Assembly (NCBI RefSeq): GCF_003434055.1
Contig: NZ_QVEX01000025.1
Location: 323-55,044, forward strand
DNA from: Enterocloster aldenensis
Lineage (GTDB): Bacteria > Bacillota > Clostridia > Lachnospirales > Lachnospiraceae
DNA: 54,722 nt
Direction of reading: 5' to 3'
Positions 49,739-54,722 of the stretch are shown piece by piece. The notes below the pieces were generated by a model. It was not told the origin of the DNA. It ran no database searches and worked only from the letters and a program-made list of their open reading frames with translations. Position 1 is the first letter of the stretch. Each line of letters starts with the position of its first letter. A program made the position numbers and the translations under genes.

Positions 49739-51787
49739 ATGAAAGATAAAGGAAGGACGCGGGGGACGTTTAAGGTCTACCTGCAGTGGCCGCTCTTTTT
49801 GTCGGTCCTTTTGGTTATATTGACTGCCGCTGTTGGAGCGGTATCCATAAAGGCCGGCATTATAGTATCGGTATTTACCATTGTCTATATAGGGATTGCC
49901 CTTTGGCTTTACTTTTCAAGAAGAAGAGGCATACTTGCAGGGCTTATTGCATTTTCATCCGCTTATGACCAGAGCAGGCAGAATCTGATGGAAGAGATGC
50001 TCATGCCCTATGCGGTGGCGGACGGGACCGGACATCTTTTGTGGATGAACCGGGAGTTTGCGGCAATCCTTGACGAAGACAGGAATTCATATAAGAATAT
50101 TACGGCCATGTTCCCTGAGATCACAAGGGAGATGCTGGCCACGCACGGCGAGATCGTCAGCATCCACAGCGCATTCGGCGACAGGAAGTACCGCATTGAT
50201 TTAAAGCAGGTGGTGGTGGATAAGCTGGATGCCGCGGTGGCGGATAACGGTCTGGAGGGACAGGGCACATTCGTGACAGCCATTTACCTGGTTGACGAGA
50301 CCCAGACCCTTTTGTACATGCAGCAGATTAACGACCAGAAGCTGGTGGCCGGACTCATTTACCTGGACAATTATGACGAGGCACTGGAAAGTGTGGAAGA
50401 GGTGCGGCGTTCCCTGCTGACCGCCCTGATTGACAGGAAAATCAGCAAATACATTTCAGGCATGAACGGCATTGTGAAGAAGCTGGAGAAGGATAAGTAC
50501 TTTTTTGTCATCAAACAGCAGTACATGGCCAAAATCCAGGAAGAGCGCTTTTCCATCCTGGAGGATGTAAAGACAGTGAACATAGGCAACGACATGGCGG
50601 TTACCCTGAGTATCGGCATCGGCATGAACGGCGACAGCTATAACCAGAATTATGAGTATGCCAGGACCTCCATCGACATGGCCCTGGGACGGGGAGGCGA
50701 CCAGGCTGTTGTCAAGGATTCAGGCAAGATACAGTATTACGGCGGCAAGGCGCAGCAGATAGAGAAGACTACCCGTGTCAAGGCCAGGGTCAAGGCCCAT
50801 GCCCTCAGGGAACTGATGGAGAACAAAGACAGGCTTTTGATCATGGGGCACAGGCTGGCGGATATTGACTCCTTTGGGGCGGCAGTGGGTATTTACCGGA
50901 TTGCCATGTCCATGAATAAAAAGGCGAATATCGTGGTCAATGAGGTGACATCTTCGGTGCGCCCCATGCTGGACCGCTTTGTGGGGAATCCGGATTATCC
51001 GGAGGATATGCTTCTGACCGGTCCTAAGGCGGCCGAACTGGTGGACCAGGGGACCATGCTGGTGATTGTTGACGTGAACCGCCCGAGCATCACCGATGAG
51101 CCGTCCCTGCTGCGTATGGTGAAGACCATTGTGGTCCTGGACCATCACAGGACCAGCAGCGAGATTATTGATAACGCGGTGCTTTCCTATGTGGAGCCTT
51201 ATGCATCCTCAACCTGTGAGATGGTGGCTGAGGTGCTGCAGTATATTGCGGACGGAATCAAGGTAAAGACTGCGGAGGCAGACGCCATGTATGCGGGTAT
51301 TGTGATTGATACCCAGAATTTCACCAACCAGACCGGCGTGAGGACGTTTGAGGCCGCGGCCTTCTTACGGCGGAGCGGAGCGGACATCACCAGGGTGCGT
51401 AAGCTCTTCAGGGAAAACATGAAGGATTATCAGGCCAAGGCAGAGGCTGTGCGCAAGGCAGAGGTATATATGGATGCATTTGCAATCAGCGAATGCCCGG
51501 CCGATGGGCTTGACAGCCCCACTATCATAGGCGCCCAGGCGGCCAATGAGTTGTTAGAGATACGGGGCATCAAGGCATCGGTTGTGCTGACGGATTATAA
51601 TGGGACCATTTACTTCAGCGCCCGTTCCATTGACGAGGTCAATGTACAGGTGATGATGGAGAAGCTGGGCGGCGGCGGACACCGCACCATTGCCGGGGCG
51701 CAGATGGAGGGCGTATCCATTGAAGGGGCCAAGGAACGTTTAAAGGAAGTCATCTGCCAGATGATGGAGGAAGGCGAGGTGTCCTGA
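49739..51787 (+). CDS. gdpP: Cyclic-di-AMP phosphodiesterase GdpP
   Basis: A 682-residue membrane enzyme. Two helices lie at about 18-36 and 40-62, then a PAS domain (about 80-165), a degenerate GGDEF domain (about 180-320) without the GGDEF motif, and the DHH-DHHA1 phosphodiesterase (about 350-675). DHH motifs are [32 protein letters not shown] and, near the end, [12 protein letters not shown]. It hydrolyses c-di-AMP, controlling potassium and wall balance. ATG at 49739 with TTGGAGG. With rplI and dnaB it forms the usual Firmicute order. Confidence 0.95.
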   Translation: MKDKGRTRGTFKVYLQWPLFLSVLLVILTAAVGAVSIKAGIIVSVFTIVYIGIALWLYFSRRRGILAGLIAFSSAYDQSRQNLMEEMLMPYAVADGTGHLLWMNREFAAILDEDRNSYKNITAMFPEITREMLATHGEIVSIHSAFGDRKYRIDLKQVVVDKLDAAVADNGLEGQGTFVTAIYLVDETQTLLYMQQINDQKLVAGLIYLDNYDEALESVEEVRRSLLTALIDRKISKYISGMNGIVKKLEKDKYFFVIKQQYMAKIQEERFSILEDVKTVNIGNDMAVTLSIGIGMNGDSYNQNYEYARTSIDMALGRGGDQAVVKDSGKIQYYGGKAQQIEKTTRVKARVKAHALRELMENKDRLLIMGHRLADIDSFGAAVGIYRIAMSMNKKANIVVNEVTSSVRPMLDRFVGNPDYPEDMLLTGPKAAELVDQGTMLVIVDVNRPSITDEPSLLRMVKTIVVLDHHRTSSEIIDNAVLSYVEPYASSTCEMVAEVLQYIADGIKVKTAEADAMYAGIVIDTQNFTNQTGVRTFEAAAFLRRSGADITRVRKLFRENMKDYQAKAEAVRKAEVYMDAFAISECPADGLDSPTIIGAQAANELLEIRGIKASVVLTDYNGTIYFSARSIDEVNVQVMMEKLGGGGHRTIAGAQMEGVSIEGAKERLKEVICQMMEEGEVS

Positions 51788-51830
51788 TCAGGGACATGAT
51801 ATAGACAGAAACAGAAAGGAAGTATATGAC

Positions 51831-52277
51831 ATGGAAATTGTATTACTGGAAGATGTGAAAGCATTAGGAAAAAAGGGACAGATTGTAACGGTAAACGACG
51901 GTTATGCGAGGAACTTCATCCTGCCCAAGAAGCTTGGCGTGGAAGCTACTTCTAAGAACTTAAATGATTTAAAGCTTAAAAAAGCCAATGATGCCAAGCT
52001 GGCAGCGGAAATACTTGCAGCCGCAAAGGAGCTGGCAGCAAAGCTGGATGAATCCAAGGTGACCCTGTCCATCAAGGCAGGGGAAGGCGGCAGGGCATTT
52101 GGCTCTGTTTCCAACAAGGAAATCAGCAAAGCCATCACAGACCAGCTGGGGCTGGAGATTGACAAGAAGAAAATCGTGCTGAACGACCCCATCAAATCCA
52201 TTGGAAGCTTTGAGGTTCCAATCAAGCTTCACAAGGATGTGACAGCCAGGCTGGCTGTGAAGGTAGTGGAAGCGTAA
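51831..52277 (+). CDS. rplI: 50S ribosomal protein L9
   Basis: A 148-residue L9 with the N-terminal rRNA-binding domain ([33 protein letters not shown]), a long connecting helix and the C-terminal domain ending [13 protein letters not shown] at 51831 with GAAAGGAAG. It lies 43 bases after gdpP. Length is standard. Confidence 0.97.
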   Translation: MEIVLLEDVKALGKKGQIVTVNDGYARNFILPKKLGVEATSKNLNDLKLKKANDAKLAAEILAAAKELAAKLDESKVTLSIKAGEGGRAFGSVSNKEISKAITDQLGLEIDKKKIVLNDPIKSIGSFEVPIKLHKDVTARLAVKVVEA

Positions 52278-52310
52278 TAAAGCACGGCGTATGTAATGGA
52301 TGATGGTATG

Positions 52311-52332
52311 ACCCGCCCCGGAAGGAGCGGGT
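52311..52332 (+). terminator. Weak hairpin between rplI and dnaB
   Basis: ACCCGC (52311-52316) pairs with GCGGGT (52327-52332), followed by only TTT. It may reduce read-through into dnaB. Confidence 0.4.
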
Positions 52333-52362
52333 TTACTAAATGGAATACAGGAGACGATTAAT

Positions 52363-53721
52363 ATGGAAGAAGCCCTGATTAAGCGGGTGCTGCCCCACAG
52401 CCTGGAAGCAGAGCAGTCAGTCATCGGTTCCATGCTGATGGACAGGGAAGCGGTCATTGCTGCATCGGAAATCATTACCGGAAGCGATTTTTACCAGCAG
52501 CAGTACGGAATTATGTTTGATGCTATGGTAGAGCTGTTCAACGAGGGTAAACCGGTGGACCTGGTAACGCTTCAGGACCGGCTTAAGGAAAAGGATGTGC
52601 CCCCTGAGGTCAGCAGCCTGGATTTTGTGCGGGATATCATAACCATGGTACCCACGTCGGCCAACGTAAGGTCTTATGCGGCTATCGTAGGGGAAAAAGC
52701 AGTGTTGCGAAGGCTTATCAAGACCACGGAGGAGATTGCCAATACCTGTTACGCGGGAAAAGAGCCGCTGGAGAATATCCTGGCGGATACGGAAAAGACT
52801 GTTTTCAACCTGCTGCAGAACCGTGGGGGACAGGATTTTGTCCCGATTAAACAGGTAGCCATTAATGTACTTGAGAAGATTGAGGATGCTTATAAGAACC
52901 AGGGCACGGTTACGGGTATCCCTTCAGGATTCATTGATCTGGATTATAAGCTGTCAGGATTCCAGCCATCGGACTTCATATTGATAGCAGCCCGTCCCTC
53001 CATGGGTAAAACGGCGTTTGTACTTAATGTGGTGGATTATGTGGCGGTGCGCAAAAGCCTGCCCTGCATGGTATTCAGTCTGGAAATGTCCAAGGAGCAG
53101 CTGGTTAACCGTATGCTTTCCATGGAATCCAACGTGGATTCACAGAAGCTGCGGACCGGTACCCTGACGGATTCTGACTGGGACGCGGTTGTGGAGGGCA
53201 TTGGGATCATCGGTAATTCCAAGCTGATTATTGACGATACGCCGGGTATATCCATCTCAGAGCTGCGTTCCAAGTGCAGGAAAATGAAGCTGGAATACGG
53301 CCTTAACATTGTAATCATCGACTACCTTCAGCTGATGAGCGGAAGCAAGAAGGGCGGAGGGGACAACCGCCAGCAGGAAATCTCAGATATTTCCCGTTCC
53401 TTAAAGGCACTGGCCAGGGAACTTCATGCGCCGGTGATTGCCCTGTCCCAGCTGTCCCGCGCCTGCGAGACCAGGCAGGACCACCGGCCCATGCTTTCTG
53501 ACCTGCGTGAGTCCGGGGCCATTGAGCAGGATGCGGACGTTGTTATGTTCCTATACCGTGATGATTACTATAATAAGGATACGGAACATCCCAATGAGGC
53601 TGAGGTCATCATAGCCAAACAGCGTAACGGCCCTATTGGTACGGTTACATTAATCTGGAAACCGGAGTATACAAAGTTTGTCAATGCAGCCCGCCCTCAG
53701 GGGGGCGGACCCCAGGAGTGA
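52363..53721 (+). CDS. dnaB: Replicative DNA helicase DnaB
   Basis: A 452-residue hexameric helicase that opens the replication fork (DnaC in Bacillus naming). The N-terminal domain (about 1-110) begins with the PHSLEAEQSVIGSML signature; the RecA-like domain has RPSMGKT at 211-217, Walker B in VIIDYLQLMSG, and DLRESGAIEQDADVVMFLYRDDYY with the arginine-finger region. No intein is present, unlike some DnaB proteins. ATG at 52363 after GGAGACG. A strong terminator follows. Confidence 0.97.
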   Translation: MEEALIKRVLPHSLEAEQSVIGSMLMDREAVIAASEIITGSDFYQQQYGIMFDAMVELFNEGKPVDLVTLQDRLKEKDVPPEVSSLDFVRDIITMVPTSANVRSYAAIVGEKAVLRRLIKTTEEIANTCYAGKEPLENILADTEKTVFNLLQNRGGQDFVPIKQVAINVLEKIEDAYKNQGTVTGIPSGFIDLDYKLSGFQPSDFILIAARPSMGKTAFVLNVVDYVAVRKSLPCMVFSLEMSKEQLVNRMLSMESNVDSQKLRTGTLTDSDWDAVVEGIGIIGNSKLIIDDTPGISISELRSKCRKMKLEYGLNIVIIDYLQLMSGSKKGGGDNRQQEISDISRSLKALARELHAPVIALSQLSRACETRQDHRPMLSDLRESGAIEQDADVVMFLYRDDYYNKDTEHPNEAEVIIAKQRNGPIGTVTLIWKPEYTKFVNAARPQGGGPQE

Positions 53722-53723
53722 AG

Positions 53724-53758
53724 AAATCCCCGTGCCCAGGAGGCCCGGGGATTTTTTT
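53724..53758 (+). terminator. Intrinsic terminator after dnaB
   Basis: AAATCCCCG (53724-53732) pairs with CGGGGATTT (53746-53754), followed by T's to 53758. It closes the gdpP-rplI-dnaB block. Confidence 0.9.
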
Positions 53759-53845
53759 AAGTCAGGTGTCATAATATCCATTCTCAACGCATACACTAAT
53801 AGTAAGGCAGGACATGCCTGTTAAGATGTGAAGGAGAGAATGGCT

Positions 53846-54514
53846 ATGGATGAAGTACATTATCTGATATCGGATGCGTCCAAAAAGGTCGATGTGGAGG
53901 CCCATGTATTAAGATACTGGGAAGAAGAGCTGGAACTTGATATTCCCCGTAACGAGATGGGGCACCGGTACTATACGGATTTACATATCCGCCTGTTCAA
54001 GCAGGTTAAAAACCTGAAAGAAAAAGGGTATCAGCTGAAGGCAATCAAACATGCGCTGAACCAGGTACTAAAGAAAGACGGAAAAGCCCAGGGAGAGCTT
54101 TCCGATGAAATATTAGAGCGGGACATGAATGCGGCCCTGCGTGAATTTAAGGAAGAGGATGGAGGCACATCCTTAAGCACGGTCAAGGGCGACACGGGTT
54201 CGGTGGTTGCCATAGAAGAAAAGATGGAACAGTTCCAGCAGATCATGAACCTGATCATCGGACGTGCCCTGGAAGTGAACAACGAAAAGCTGAGCCAGGA
54301 TATCAGCAGCCTTGTCAACGATAAGATGGGCAAGGAACTGGAATTCCTCCTTCAGGCATCCAATCAAAAGGAAGAGGAGCGCTTCCGCCAGCTGGACGAG
54401 ACCCTGAGGGCGTATCAGAAAGGCGGACAGGCTGAGGCAGCGGCTGCCAAGGTACCATTTTTCAAGCGCCGCAAATTCGGACGCAGCGGGAAAAAGCTGC
54501 GGGACAGTAAGTAA
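53846..54514 (+). CDS. MerR-like helix-turn-helix protein
   Basis: About 222 residues. The N-terminal part is a MerR-type winged domain (HYLISDASKKVDVEAHVLRYWEEEL, then GHRYYTDLHIRLFKQVKNLKEKGYQLKAIK), of the kind with RYWE, found in clostridial proteins near dnaB. The middle is a charged helical stretch and the last 60 residues a coiled coil followed by a very basic tail (FFKRRKFGRSGKKLRDSK). Target and signal are unknown. The ATG at 53846 fits AAGGAGA at 53831-53837; an ATG at 53840 and GTG at 53828 are less likely. Confidence 0.82.
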   Translation: MDEVHYLISDASKKVDVEAHVLRYWEEELELDIPRNEMGHRYYTDLHIRLFKQVKNLKEKGYQLKAIKHALNQVLKKDGKAQGELSDEILERDMNAALREFKEEDGGTSLSTVKGDTGSVVAIEEKMEQFQQIMNLIIGRALEVNNEKLSQDISSLVNDKMGKELEFLLQASNQKEEERFRQLDETLRAYQKGGQAEAAAAKVPFFKRRKFGRSGKKLRDSK

Positions 54515-54592
54515 AACCAGTAGATTTAAAGGTAAATAAAGGTTCAGATGTAAAGTCTGGATGATAATAAGTGCAGGCGAATTGTATACAGG

Positions 54593-54629
54593 CAGGGCCG
54601 GAATCCATGTTTGACGGGTTCCGGCCCTG
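54593..54629. terminator. Terminator hairpin at the window end
   Basis: CAGGGCCGGAA (54593-54603) is the exact inverse of 54619-54629, and three further pairs extend the stem to 14. It lies between the MerR-like gene and a possible minus-strand gene end. Confidence 0.7.
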
Positions 54630-54677
54630 TTGTTGGTCTATTAACGGCGGCAGTGGTAATTTTTTCCGCGAGGGGAG

Positions 54678-54722
54678 TTACTTCCAGTATGTGTTCAGAT
54701 ATACGCCTGCATCGGCCTCTGA
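54678..54722 (-). CDS. Possible C-terminus of a minus-strand gene (cut by window edge)
   Basis: On the minus strand an open frame enters from the edge and reads SEADAGVYLNTYWK before TAA at 54680-54678. The composition looks protein-like and a strong hairpin follows about 50 bases further on. Too little is visible for any function. It could also be chance. Confidence 0.3.
   Translation of the reverse strand, partial: SEADAGVYLNTYWK

Noticed and set aside
1..54722. CRISPR arrays, insertion sequences, prophage or integrase genes
   Set aside because: No regularly spaced repeats, transposase, integrase or phage structural genes were seen on either strand.

Overview
The window looks like a chromosomal segment of a spore-forming, strictly anaerobic Firmicute of the Lachnospiraceae, most like the Clostridium clostridioforme/Enterocloster group. 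The grounds are moderate GC with AGGAGG ribosome binding sites, a complete V/A-type ATPase operon, a Bacillus/Clostridium-order sporulation and cell-division block (mazG, HU, rqcP, yabP, yabQ, divIC, spoIIE, tilS, hpt, ftsH) and the classic gdpP-rplI-dnaB block. The genus is inferred from layout and protein style; no search was run. I see no insertion sequence, prophage or CRISPR array.

Layout. 1-3.4 kb: two tRNAs (one cut by the edge), an iron-sulfur-flavoprotein/DUF362 operon behind a MerR-type promoter, its probable MerR regulator, and a membrane-anchored choloylglycine-hydrolase-like enzyme. 3.5-7.2 kb (minus strand): MaoC-like hotdog protein, BioY, thiolase-like protein and acyl-CoA ligase behind a strong promoter with a BirA-like operator. 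7.2-7.6 kb: a non-coding element made of nested hairpins. 7.6-15.6 kb: exonuclease, orphan KdpDE-like two-component system, D,D-carboxypeptidase, DUF1461 membrane protein, two tandem tRNA-Lys, a 50-residue Lys-rich protein, trmB and an SH3-domain membrane protein.

15.8-24.4 kb: nine-gene V/A-ATPase operon (G/H, C, I, K, F, E, A, B, D). 24.4-32.1 kb: the conserved mazG-to-ftsH block. In it, yabP's ribosome binding site is buried in an intrinsic terminator, spoIIE has a textbook Spo0A-type promoter with a 21 bp spacer, and SpoIIE lacks its membrane domain. 32.5-34.6 kb: a GH13 alpha-glycosidase.

35.1-48.2 kb is the accessory part and holds two candidate undescribed catabolic systems. The first (35.1-41.2 kb) combines a GntR/FCD regulator, a CyuA-like desulfidase/dehydratase, a two-gene membrane system including DUF5058, an opine dehydrogenase family protein and a DASS transporter; opine-type compound use is my inference. 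The second (42.0-48.2 kb), preceded by tRNA-Leu and tRNA-Tyr, has two paralogous NCS2-like permeases, an iron-sulfur flavoprotein, a TIGR03792-like protein, an SDR, a RibD-C-type reductase and a MIF-like tautomerase. A ROK regulator lies just beyond it, and NagC/XylR-like inverted repeats lie in its leader. 49.7-54.7 kb: gdpP, rplI, dnaB, a MerR-like regulator and the edge of a minus-strand gene.
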